DNA from: an uncultured Holophagaceae bacterium
Lineage (GTDB): Bacteria > Acidobacteriota > Holophagae > Holophagales > Holophagaceae
Direction of reading: 5' to 3'
Assembly (NCBI GenBank): GCA_903890595.1
Contig: CAITBU010000119.1
Span: 1 to 6,092, forward strand
Length of the DNA stretch: 6,092 bases
Numbering within the stretch: the stretch's first letter is position 1; each line of letters begins with the position of its first letter. This document shows, piece after piece, positions 1 to 4,984 of this stretch. The notes beneath the pieces were generated by a model. That model worked only from the letters and a program-made list of their open reading frames with translations. It did no database searches and was not told the origin of the DNA. Position numbers and translations under genes: made by a program.

Positions 1-1
1 C

Positions 2-91
2 TCCTTCGCACGCACCCCAGGCTCCGAAGAAGTAGTCTCGCCCGCCGGGAAACCCGTCATTGACCGCATCCGGCCTTTGAGCGACACTTGA
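2..91 (+). CDS. possible 3' end of an unidentified gene
   Basis: From the left edge, one + strand frame stays open for 29 codons and ends with TGA at 89-91. The predicted tail ends in the residues GKPVIDRIRPLSDT, which looks protein-like. The other two + frames are closed by stops within this stretch. About two thirds of the codons end in G or C, somewhat lower than in the clear genes of the window. I do not recognise the family. An open run this short in GC-rich DNA can arise by chance, and a candidate tRNA promoter lies inside it. If it is real, the gene starts left of the window and its stop is 11 bp before the tRNA. Confidence 0.25.
   Translation, partial: SFARTPGSEEVVSPAGKPVIDRIRPLSDT
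60..88 (+). promoter_or_regulatory. candidate promoter of the tRNA-Leu gene
   Basis: TTGACC (60-65) matches the sigma-70 -35 consensus at five of six bases. After 17 bases comes GACACT (83-88), which matches the -10 consensus at only three of six but keeps the important A2 and T6. Initiation about 7 bases later would leave a leader of roughly 8 nt before the mature tRNA at 103. The spacing is ideal and the -10 is weak, so this is only a suggestion. Confidence 0.35.
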
Positions 92-102
92 ATTTCCTCG
101 TT

Positions 103-188
103 GCCCGCGTGGTGAAATTGGTAGACACGCCATCTTGAGGGGGTGGTGGCCACAAGCCGTAGCAGTTCGAGTCTGCTCGCGGGCACCA
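103..188 (+). tRNA. tRNA-Leu, anticodon GAG
   Basis: This is a full cloverleaf with the long variable arm typical of tRNA-Leu. The acceptor stem pairs GCCCGCG (103-109) with CGCGGGC (178-184), followed by discriminator A185 and a gene-encoded CCA (186-188). The anticodon stem pairs CCATC (130-134) with GGTGG (142-146), with one T-G wobble. The loop TTGAGGG places the anticodon GAG at 137-139, so it reads CUC and CUU. The variable arm has a GGC/GCC stem (148-150 with 156-158). The T arm pairs AGCAG (161-165) with CTGCT (173-177) around TTCGAGT. The discriminator A and the class II variable arm fit leucine. It sits alone here, with its own terminator just downstream. Confidence 0.97.
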
Positions 189-193
189 AAGAA

Positions 194-224
194 AAGAGAG
201 CGCCTCCGGGCGCTCTTTTCTTTT
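194..224 (+). terminator. intrinsic terminator after tRNA-Leu
   Basis: GAGCGCC (198-204) and GGCGCTC (209-215) form a 7-bp GC-rich stem with the loop TCCG. A-T pairs and one G-T pair extend it outward to about 194. The T run TTTTCTTTT (216-224) follows at once. The hairpin begins within 10 bases of the tRNA CCA end, as expected for a terminator of a single tRNA unit. Confidence 0.87.
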
Positions 225-403
225 AGCTGTTGGCTATCAGCTGTCAGCTATTAGCCAAAGCAGATGGGTGCAACTTGGGGCGCTTGGGACAGTTCCTAGG
301 CGCAAAGCAGCTGGCTGATAGCCAAGACTGATGGGGACACCCTGACCGCCGGGAGTTGGGCTTTAGCCGATAGCCGATAGCTGACAGCTGATAGCTTTAA
401 GCC
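225..403. repeat. inverted blocks of degenerate 7-bp repeats with internal hairpins
   Basis: Two blocks of 7-bp units face each other. The right block (364-398) reads TAGCCGA, TAGCCGA, TAGCTGA, CAGCTGA, TAGCTTT. The left block (225-259) is the same motif inverted: AGCTGTT, GGCTATC, AGCTGTC, AGCTATT, AGCCAAA. The longest perfect inverted match is 19 bp, GCTATCAGCTGTCAGCTAT at 233-251 and its reverse complement at 377-395. The spacer holds two more hairpins: 280-303 (10 pairs including two wobbles, loop CAGT) and 312-324 (TGGCT/AGCCA around GAT). I see no gene here. Single strands could fold into a long stem with two inner hairpins. The unit resembles the short tandem heptanucleotide repeats known between genes in some bacteria; whether this one is dispersed in the genome cannot be seen from one window. 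Confidence 0.85.
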
Positions 404-404
404 C

Positions 405-1499
405 ATGCCCTGGCCCTCCGCCGCTGCCCTGCTGGCTCCGCTGGCTCCCTGGTTCGACCGGGTGCGGCGGGACCTGCCCTGGCGGGCTCAGAACCTGGAT
501 GCACCCCACACCGATCCCTATGCGGTACTGGTCTCGGAGCTGATGCTGCAGCAAACCCAGGTGGCCACCGTGACCCCCTACTTCGTGCGCTGGATGGATC
601 GCTTCCCCACCCCTGCCGCCCTTGCCGCTGCGAGCGAGGACACCGTGCACAAAACCTGGGAGGGGCTGGGCTACTACCGCCGCGCTCGCTTCCTGCAGAC
701 CGCTGCGGCCTCGGTGGCCGCGGAGGGCTGGCCCAACGACCTGGCGGGCCTGGCGGGGCTCCCGGGGCTGGGGCCCTACACCGCCGCTGCGGTGGGGGCC
801 ATCGCCTTCCAGTGGCCCACGCCGGCCTTGGATGGGAACGCCTTCCGCGTGCTGGCCCGCCTGGTGCGGATCGAGGGGGATCCCCGGCTCGAAGCAGCCA
901 ACCTGCGGGACTGGCTGACTCCGGCTCTGGTGGAGCACGGCCCCTCCCGCCTCACCCAGGCCCTCATGGAGCTGGGCGCCACCCTCTGCCTGCCGAATCC
1001 GGCCTGCGCGGCTTGTCCCCTCGCCGATGCCTGTCGGGCCTTCCAGGAGGGCTGTACCGCCAGCATTCCCCCGCCAGCCAAGCGGACCCCCGTCCAAAAG
1101 GTCGACCTGTGGCTGGTGGCCCTGGAAACGGAGGGCCGTTTCCTCCTGCGGGAACCCGCCTCCCGGGGCCTCCTGGCGGGCCTCTGGCGCTGGCCAGCCC
1201 TACCCGCAGAGGACCTGCCAGCGATGGCGCCAGCCCCGACAGGACAGGTGGCATGGCCCGGCTGGACCCAGGTCTACACCCACCGCCGGGAGGCCGTCAG
1301 CCCGATCTACCTCCGCCTAGATCACTCGTTCCCCGCCCCCGAAGGCCTGCGCTGGGTGCCCCGAGCAGACCTGCCCGCCCTGCCCCTAGGCAAGCGCGAC
1401 CAGCGCCTCCGCGACCTCCTAGACACCCCGGGCCAGATACCACTCCAGACACCTGGGCTCACAGCTCTGATCCAGGCGATGGGAAGCACGGGCTGGTAG
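405..1499 (+). CDS. mutY: A/G-specific adenine DNA glycosylase MutY
   Basis: MutY removes adenine mispaired with 8-oxoguanine, the post-replication step of the GO system. The 364-residue product has all the family parts. LPWR is at 24-27. SELMLQQTQV (44-53) contains the catalytic Glu45. WEGLGYYRRAR is at 85-95. The helix-hairpin-helix LPGLGPYTAAAV is at 119-130, followed by LDGN with catalytic Asp143. Four cysteines for the 4Fe-4S cluster lie at 195, 201, 204 and 210. A C-terminal Nudix-like domain (about 233-345), which recognises 8-oxoguanine, has YTH (291-293) where E. coli has FSH. The first cysteine gap is five residues rather than the six of E. coli MutY and Nth. The ATG at 405 gives a head of the same length as in E. 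coli. An in-frame stop at 378-380 rules out a much longer protein. No clear Shine-Dalgarno is present, because the heptamer repeat runs almost to the start codon. The gene is convergent with cpoB. Confidence 0.96.
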   Translation: MPWPSAAALLAPLAPWFDRVRRDLPWRAQNLDAPHTDPYAVLVSELMLQQTQVATVTPYFVRWMDRFPTPAALAAASEDTVHKTWEGLGYYRRARFLQTAAASVAAEGWPNDLAGLAGLPGLGPYTAAAVGAIAFQWPTPALDGNAFRVLARLVRIEGDPRLEAANLRDWLTPALVEHGPSRLTQALMELGATLCLPNPACAACPLADACRAFQEGCTASIPPPAKRTPVQKVDLWLVALETEGRFLLREPASRGLLAGLWRWPALPAEDLPAMAPAPTGQVAWPGWTQVYTHRREAVSPIYLRLDHSFPAPEGLRWVPRADLPALPLGKRDQRLRDLLDTPGQIPLQTPGLTALIQAMGSTGW

Positions 1500-1519
1500 A
1501 AGTGCAAAAGCATTTCACC

Positions 1520-1605
1520 GCAGAGGAGAGCTGAGGGGCAGAGGAAAGCGGAGAACAGCCTGTCTGTCTTTCTCGGCTTTCCTCTGCCCCTCCGTTTTCC
1601 TCCGC
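1520..1605. repeat. long intergenic hairpin, probable dispersed repeat and bidirectional terminator
   Basis: The gap between the convergent genes mutY and cpoB is filled by one near-palindrome. The core arms GAGGGGCAGAGGAAAGC (1533-1549) and GCTTTCCTCTGCCCCTC (1576-1592) are perfect over 17 bp. Pairing continues outward to 1520/1605 with two mismatches and two G-T pairs. It continues inward through GAGAA (1551-1555) with TTCTC (1570-1574). TTAAAAAATT follows at 1606-1615. The position between gene tails fits a transcription stop for both strands, though there is no classical T run for mutY. The wording 'caccgcagagg...gaggggcagagg' recalls 'CACCGCAGAG..GCAGAGG' intergenic repeats I associate with several environmental bacterial phyla. 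That resemblance is from memory. Confidence 0.75.
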
Positions 1606-1637
1606 TTAAAAAATTCCCTTTCTAACAGCGCCCTAGG

Positions 1638-2354
1638 CTACAGCCCCAGGTCGCTGAGCTCTTGCTGGGCGGTGCGGGCTTCGGCGCTGCCGGTGAAGCC
1701 GCTCACCAGCTCCTGGAAGGCCTTCACGGCCCCGGGCTTGAGGCCCTGCTTGAGCAGGCACTGGGCGCGCTTCAACTTAGCCGGCAGGAACTGGCTGGAA
1801 GCCGCGTGCTCCTTGATGATCCGCTCGAAGACCGGCTGGGCCTTGTCGTAGGCACCCTGGTTGTAGTGGCAGAGGCCCAGGAAGAAGAGGGCATCCGGCC
1901 GCTTTGCACCCTGGGGGTAGGTCTTGAGCCAGAGCTCCAGGCCCTCCGCCGCCAGGGGATAGCTGCCCCGGTTGTAGTCGACGACGGTGGCATTGAAGGC
2001 CCGCTCGTCCTCGCCCGCCGGGGTGGCCGGCTGGACGGGCTCGGTGCCGGGCTTAACCGGGGTGCGCGGCAGGCTGCCCAGGCGGTTGTTGAGAGCCCGG
2101 GTGCTGTCCTGTACGCCCCGCAGGCTCTCCTGCAGGTCGGCCTGGAAGCGGCGGTCCTGGACGCGGGCCTCGGTAGCGGCCTGCTGGTCCGTCTGGGCGC
2201 GCTTATTGCCATCTTCCACCTGCTGGCGCAACTTGAAGACCTCCAGCTTGAGGTCGCCGACTTCCTGTTCCACCCGGCGAAGCTGATCTTCGCTGCCGCA
2301 GCCCACGGCCAGCAGGGCCATCAGGGCAGGCAGGATCACGGTGCGGTTCTTCAT
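1638..2354 (-). CDS. cpoB: CpoB/YbgF-like Tol-Pal system TPR lipoprotein
   Basis: The 238-residue product has a short signal peptide ending in a lipobox (AVG-Cys19). The residue after the cysteine is Gly, not Asp, which suits outer-membrane sorting. Residues 21-95 are charged and heptad-like, predicting the trimeric coiled coil of YbgF/CpoB. A proline-rich linker (about 96-115) leads to a C-terminal TPR domain (117-236). The TPR domain includes AFNATVVDYNRGSYPLAAEGLE, DALFFLGLCHYNQGAYDKA and a third helix pair near 190-220. CpoB in E. coli coordinates peptidoglycan synthesis with Tol-driven outer-membrane constriction. E. coli CpoB is soluble in the periplasm, so the lipid anchor is a difference. 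AGGAG sits 5 bases before the ATG at 2354. It follows pal, but a strong terminator lies between them. A generic TPR lipoprotein of the BamD type is the alternative; the coiled-coil head and position after tolB-pal favour CpoB. Confidence 0.9.
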   Translation of the reverse strand: MKNRTVILPALMALLAVGCGSEDQLRRVEQEVGDLKLEVFKLRQQVEDGNKRAQTDQQAATEARVQDRRFQADLQESLRGVQDSTRALNNRLGSLPRTPVKPGTEPVQPATPAGEDERAFNATVVDYNRGSYPLAAEGLELWLKTYPQGAKRPDALFFLGLCHYNQGAYDKAQPVFERIIKEHAASSQFLPAKLKRAQCLLKQGLKPGAVKAFQELVSGFTGSAEARTAQQELSDLGL

Positions 2355-2425
2355 GGGAACTCCTGGGTGTCTTCATCGTAGGAGCCTGCTGGGCTCTGGG
2401 GTAGTCCCACCAGAACTCAGCGGTC

Positions 2426-2463
2426 AAAACAAAGAAGCGGGGGCATCGGCCCCCGCTTCTTTG
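2426..2463 (-). terminator. intrinsic terminator after pal
   Basis: Read on the - strand, CAAAGAAGCGGGGGC (2463-2449) pairs perfectly with GCCCCCGCTTCTTTG (2444-2430) around a 4-nt loop. This 15-bp stem is followed by TTTT (2429-2426). It begins 16 bases after the pal stop codon and ends 71 bases before the cpoB start. It should end most transcripts of the rnhB-mutT-tolB-pal operon, leaving cpoB to readthrough or its own promoter. The only candidate promoter I see for cpoB overlaps the distal T run (TTGACC at 2423-2428 on the - strand) and lacks a convincing -10. Confidence 0.87.
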
Positions 2464-2479
2464 CATTACGGCGTGGGAC

Positions 2480-3211
2480 CTACTTCAGCTTGAACTCGCC
2501 GCGGCGGTTCTGGCTCCAGCAGCCTTCCTTGGCCTCGGTGCAGAGGGGCTTTTCCTTGCCGAAGCTGATGGTGGTGAGGCGAGCCTCAGCCACACCCAGG
2601 GTCTTCAGGTAGGCCAGGGCACCGGCGGCGCGCTTGTTGCCGAGGGCGAGGTTGTAGTCGTTGGTGCCCCGCTCATCGCAGTGGCCCTCGATCTGCACCT
2701 TGGCAGCGGGGTAGGCCTTGAGGAAGTCGGCAACACCCTGGAGGATGGCGCGATCCGCAGCCTTGATCTCAGCCTTGTCGTAGTCGAAGTGGATGTTCTT
2801 AAGAGCGGCCTCAGCGGCGCGGCGGTAGGCAGCGGCCTTCTCGGCCTCGGCGGCACGGCGGGCGGCATCCTCGGCAGCGGCCTTGGCGTCAGCGGCAGAC
2901 TTGGCATCGGCAGCGGCCTTCGCATCGGCAGCGGCCTTCGCATCAGCGGCAGCCTTCGCATCGGCAGCAGCCTTGTCGGCAGCACCCTTGTCCCAGCCGT
3001 CAAACCAACCCTGCTTCTTGTGCGGGCTGTCCTGGTCGTTCACATAGGGGTTGGTGGCGCGAGCCTTGCCGTCCTTGAAGGCCTGGTAGCCCTCGTTGAA
3101 AGCGGCCTGGGTCTCTTTCTTGATCTCTTCGGCGGACTTGGGGGGCTTGCAGGCCAGACTGCCCAGGGTGAGCACAATGGCTGCAGGCACGACGTAGATT
3201 CCGTATCGCAT
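2480..3211 (-). CDS. pal: peptidoglycan-associated lipoprotein Pal with RMF-like segment in the linker
   Basis: Pal tethers the outer membrane to peptidoglycan and binds TolB. The 243-residue product begins with a signal peptide and Cys21 for lipidation (SLA-Cys, a tolerated but non-ideal lipobox). Residues 38-77 carry GYQA, G48, NPY (54-56) and GWFDGW (68-73), spaced as in ribosome modulation factor. Residues 81-110 are five AAADAK-type hexapeptides, then an Ala/Glu/Arg helix to about 137. The OmpA-like domain (139-243) has IHFDYDKAEI, GHCDERGTNDYNLALGNKRA and a PLC...CW.QNRR end typical of Pal. Asp179 and Arg194 are 15 apart, as in the diaminopimelate-binding pair of this fold. C224 and C231 could form a disulfide. 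AGGAGG lies 8 bases before the ATG. It follows tolB by 64 bp, so co-transcription is likely. Pal identity is firm; the role of the RMF-like segment is unknown. Confidence 0.96.
   Translation of the reverse strand: MRYGIYVVPAAIVLTLGSLACKPPKSAEEIKKETQAAFNEGYQAFKDGKARATNPYVNDQDSPHKKQGWFDGWDKGAADKAAADAKAAADAKAAADAKAAADAKSAADAKAAAEDAARRAAEAEKAAAYRRAAEAALKNIHFDYDKAEIKAADRAILQGVADFLKAYPAAKVQIEGHCDERGTNDYNLALGNKRAAGALAYLKTLGVAEARLTTISFGKEKPLCTEAKEGCWSQNRRGEFKLK
2882..2971 (-). repeat. 18-bp tandem repeat coding for AAADAK hexapeptides in Pal
   Basis: Five consecutive 18-bp units encode residues 81-110 of Pal, four reading AAADAK and the fifth SAADAK. The units differ at several third positions and the run is flanked by partial units, so it is not brand new. 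The result is a helical, alternating Lys/Asp linker between the lipid anchor and the peptidoglycan-binding domain. In-frame slippage could change linker length by multiples of six residues. Confidence 0.9.
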
Positions 3212-3232
3212 GGGATGTTCCTCCTCGATAAG

Positions 3233-3259
3233 CCTGAGTATAGGGGGAGCCTACTCAGG
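3233..3259 (-). promoter_or_regulatory. hairpin between tolB and pal, next to the pal ribosome-binding site
   Basis: CCTGAGTA and TACTCAGG form a perfect 8-bp inverted repeat with an 11-base spacer. It lies 16 bases past the tolB stop and ends 4 bases before the GAGGAGG ribosome-binding site of pal. There is no T run on the transcribed strand, so it is not an ordinary terminator. A TATACT sequence (3242-3237 on the - strand) overlaps the hairpin and resembles a -10 box, but no -35 element is correctly placed. Options are an mRNA-stability or translation-setting hairpin, or a protein-binding site at an internal promoter. Confidence 0.55.
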
Positions 3260-3275
3260 GAATTAGCAAATTTTT

Positions 3276-4556
3276 TCAGCGGCCCCGGATCCAGCGGGGG
3301 CTCTGGCAGGCACCTAGGTCCGATAGACGCACCGTCTGGCGGCCTGAAAGGTCCGTGGTGAACAGCTGGGCGGACCCAAAACGGTTGCTGGTGAAGACCA
3401 GGCGCCGCTCGTCCGGGGACCAGGACGGCGACTCGGAGGTACTCACCCCCGTGGTGATCTGGTAGGCCTTTCCTTCACCCAATTTGTATATAAATAGGTC
3501 GAATTTCCCCTCGAAGCGGGACACGTAGGCGACCATGGCCCCATTGGGGCTCCAGGCAGGGCTGGCGTTGTAGGAACCCTCCTGGGTCAGCTTCCGGAGG
3601 TTGGAGCCGTCGTCCTGCATCAGGAAAACCTGGGGGCCGCCCTCCCGGTCGGAGGTGAAGGCGATCTGAGTGCCGCTGGGGTTCCAGCAGGGCTCCGTGT
3701 TGATGCCCGACCCGTCCGTGAGGCGCCGCACCCGACCCGAGGCCAGCTCCAGCACCATGACATCGGTGTTCCCGCGGCGATCGCCCTGCACAAAGGTGAG
3801 GCGTTTGCCGTCCGGGGACCAGGCCGGGGACGAAAGCATCATGCCGGCCGGGCCGGTGGGGTACAGGCGCTCGTGGGGGCTGTCCCTGCGCTTCTGGCCC
3901 CAGATCTCCGGGGCGCCCCCCTTGTAAGTGACGTAGGCGAGGCGGCCATCAGAGGCCAGGGTGGGGCTAAGGGTAAGGCTGCCATGGCGGGTCAGCTGGA
4001 TTAGACCCGCGCCGTCCCGATCTACCTGAAAGATCTCCTTGACCCCATCCCCCAACTGCCGGACGAACACGACCCGGCTGGAGGCCACGCCCTTTTCCCC
4101 CGTGAGGCGGCCCACCAGATCGTCGGCCAGGGTGTGGGCGACTTGGCGGAGGGGCACAATGCGGTTGACGTTGTAGGTGCGGGTGAAGACGCCCTTTTCG
4201 GCGGAGGTGTCGAGGACCGAGGCGTCCAGCTGCAGGTCCCCGGTGGCGGCCCGGGCGATGCGCACACTGAGCAGCCACTGGGCCCCAGCTTCCTTCCAGG
4301 CCGCCGTTGCGGCCCCCTCAGCGGGCAGGCGCTCCTGGAGGAGCGCGATGACGCCGGTCTCGTCCAGGTCGCGTCGCAGCACTGCCGTGAACTCCGCGCC
4401 CACACTGGCTTCATCCAGTCCGGTCACCTTGGGGGCAGTCATGCCCAACACCAGCTTGGCGCTGCTGCTGGCCGTCAGGACCACCTCGGTCTGTTGGGCG
4501 CGAAGCCCTGCCACCGCCACGAGGCAGAGGAAGGTCCGAATGAGAAATCGCAGCAT
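3276..4556 (-). CDS. tolB: Tol-Pal system beta-propeller protein TolB
   Basis: TolB is the periplasmic propeller protein that cycles between TolA and Pal during outer-membrane constriction at division. The 426-residue product is of normal family length. It has a signal peptide (1-20, cleavage expected after LRA). An alpha/beta N-terminal domain follows (about 25-152: KLVLGMTAP, FTAVLRRDLDETGVI, GAQWLLSVRI, HTLADDLVGRLTGEKGV). The C-terminal propeller (about 158-426) has repeats marked SPAWSPDGKRLTFV (243-256), EPCWNPSGTQIAF (288-300), SPAWSPNGAMVAYV (332-345), SPSWSPDERRLVFTS (376-390) and a final SPRW. The frame stays open far upstream, but those codons lie over mutT and are not TolB-like. 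The ATG at 4556 gives a signal peptide at once and has GGAG 5 bases before it. mutT ends 23 bp upstream and pal starts 64 bp downstream. Confidence 0.96.
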   Translation of the reverse strand: MLRFLIRTFLCLVAVAGLRAQQTEVVLTASSSAKLVLGMTAPKVTGLDEASVGAEFTAVLRRDLDETGVIALLQERLPAEGAATAAWKEAGAQWLLSVRIARAATGDLQLDASVLDTSAEKGVFTRTYNVNRIVPLRQVAHTLADDLVGRLTGEKGVASSRVVFVRQLGDGVKEIFQVDRDGAGLIQLTRHGSLTLSPTLASDGRLAYVTYKGGAPEIWGQKRRDSPHERLYPTGPAGMMLSSPAWSPDGKRLTFVQGDRRGNTDVMVLELASGRVRRLTDGSGINTEPCWNPSGTQIAFTSDREGGPQVFLMQDDGSNLRKLTQEGSYNASPAWSPNGAMVAYVSRFEGKFDLFIYKLGEGKAYQITTGVSTSESPSWSPDERRLVFTSNRFGSAQLFTTDLSGRQTVRLSDLGACQSPRWIRGR

Positions 4557-4579
4557 GGAGGCTCCAAGCCCGGGGGTCT

Positions 4580-4984
4580 TCAGACTATCAGATGAGCCGG
4601 GAGCGGCCGAGGTTCCGGACCCTGCGAAAGGCCAGCCAGCCTCAGGATCAGCGGCTGGTTCGCCGCTGGTACAGGTAGGTGCAGCAGCTCTGCCGCCGTA
4701 AACCAGCCCCAACCGAGCGCCGTCTGCGGCGCCCCGGTCACCGTTACGAGGAAGGGGCAGAGGCGCACGGGTCCTTCGATAACGGGCCAGGCCTGGGCTG
4801 AGTGCAGCTCCGTTCCGGTCTCTTCCTGCCACTCCCGCGCCAGCGTCTGCAGGGGTGTCTCGTCGGCCTCGACCTTGCCCCCGGGAAACTCCCACAGGCC
4901 GGGCAGCACCGGGTTGGCTGGGTCCCGACGCTGGAGGAACCAGCGGTCCCTGCGACGCAGGAGGCCCAGGGCCGCCACCTTCAC
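4580..4984 (-). CDS. mutT: MutT-type Nudix hydrolase (probable 8-oxo-dGTP diphosphatase)
   Basis: MutT hydrolyses 8-oxo-dGTP to the monophosphate so that it is not used in replication. The 134-residue product is close to E. coli MutT in length. The Nudix box is complete: Gly36, Glu42, then REWQEETG (50-57), preceded by LWEFPGGKVE (30-39). Residues 109-111 (NQP in AANQPLILRL) match the segment holding the base-recognising Asn119 of E. coli MutT, which favours 8-oxo-purine specificity over a generic Nudix role. The start is GTG at 4984, sharing the GTGA overlap with the rnhB stop; a start further upstream would run deep into rnhB. The overlap implies translational coupling to rnhB. tolB follows after 23 bp. 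MutY, its partner in the GO system, is encoded elsewhere in the window on the other strand. Confidence 0.9.
   Translation of the reverse strand: MKVAALGLLRRRDRWFLQRRDPANPVLPGLWEFPGGKVEADETPLQTLAREWQEETGTELHSAQAWPVIEGPVRLCPFLVTVTGAPQTALGWGWFTAAELLHLPVPAANQPLILRLAGLSQGPEPRPLPAHLIV

Noticed and set aside
225..403. The inverted heptamer blocks as the ends of an insertion sequence.
   Set aside because: The enclosed 125 bp encode nothing, no target-site duplication is evident, and the arms are made of tandem heptamers rather than unique terminal repeats.
812..1534. A 240-codon + strand frame inside mutY.
   Set aside because: It overlaps mutY almost entirely, has Pro/Gly/Arg-rich low-complexity composition and no motif; it is a GC-rich shadow.
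1662..2381. A long + strand frame opposite cpoB.
   Set aside because: It is the antisense shadow of a clear lipoprotein gene, with no recognisable domain or start context. The same holds for the long antisense frames opposite pal (2681-3361), tolB (4134-4701), rnhB (5212-5892) and mutY (363-1097).
2411..2428. TTGACC on the - strand as a -35 box for cpoB.
   Set aside because: The hexamer 17 bases downstream (CTACCC) does not resemble a -10 box, and the site overlaps the end of the terminator.
2882..2971. The 18-bp tandem units as a possible CRISPR-like array.
   Set aside because: There are no spacers; the units are contiguous and encode an in-frame Pal linker.
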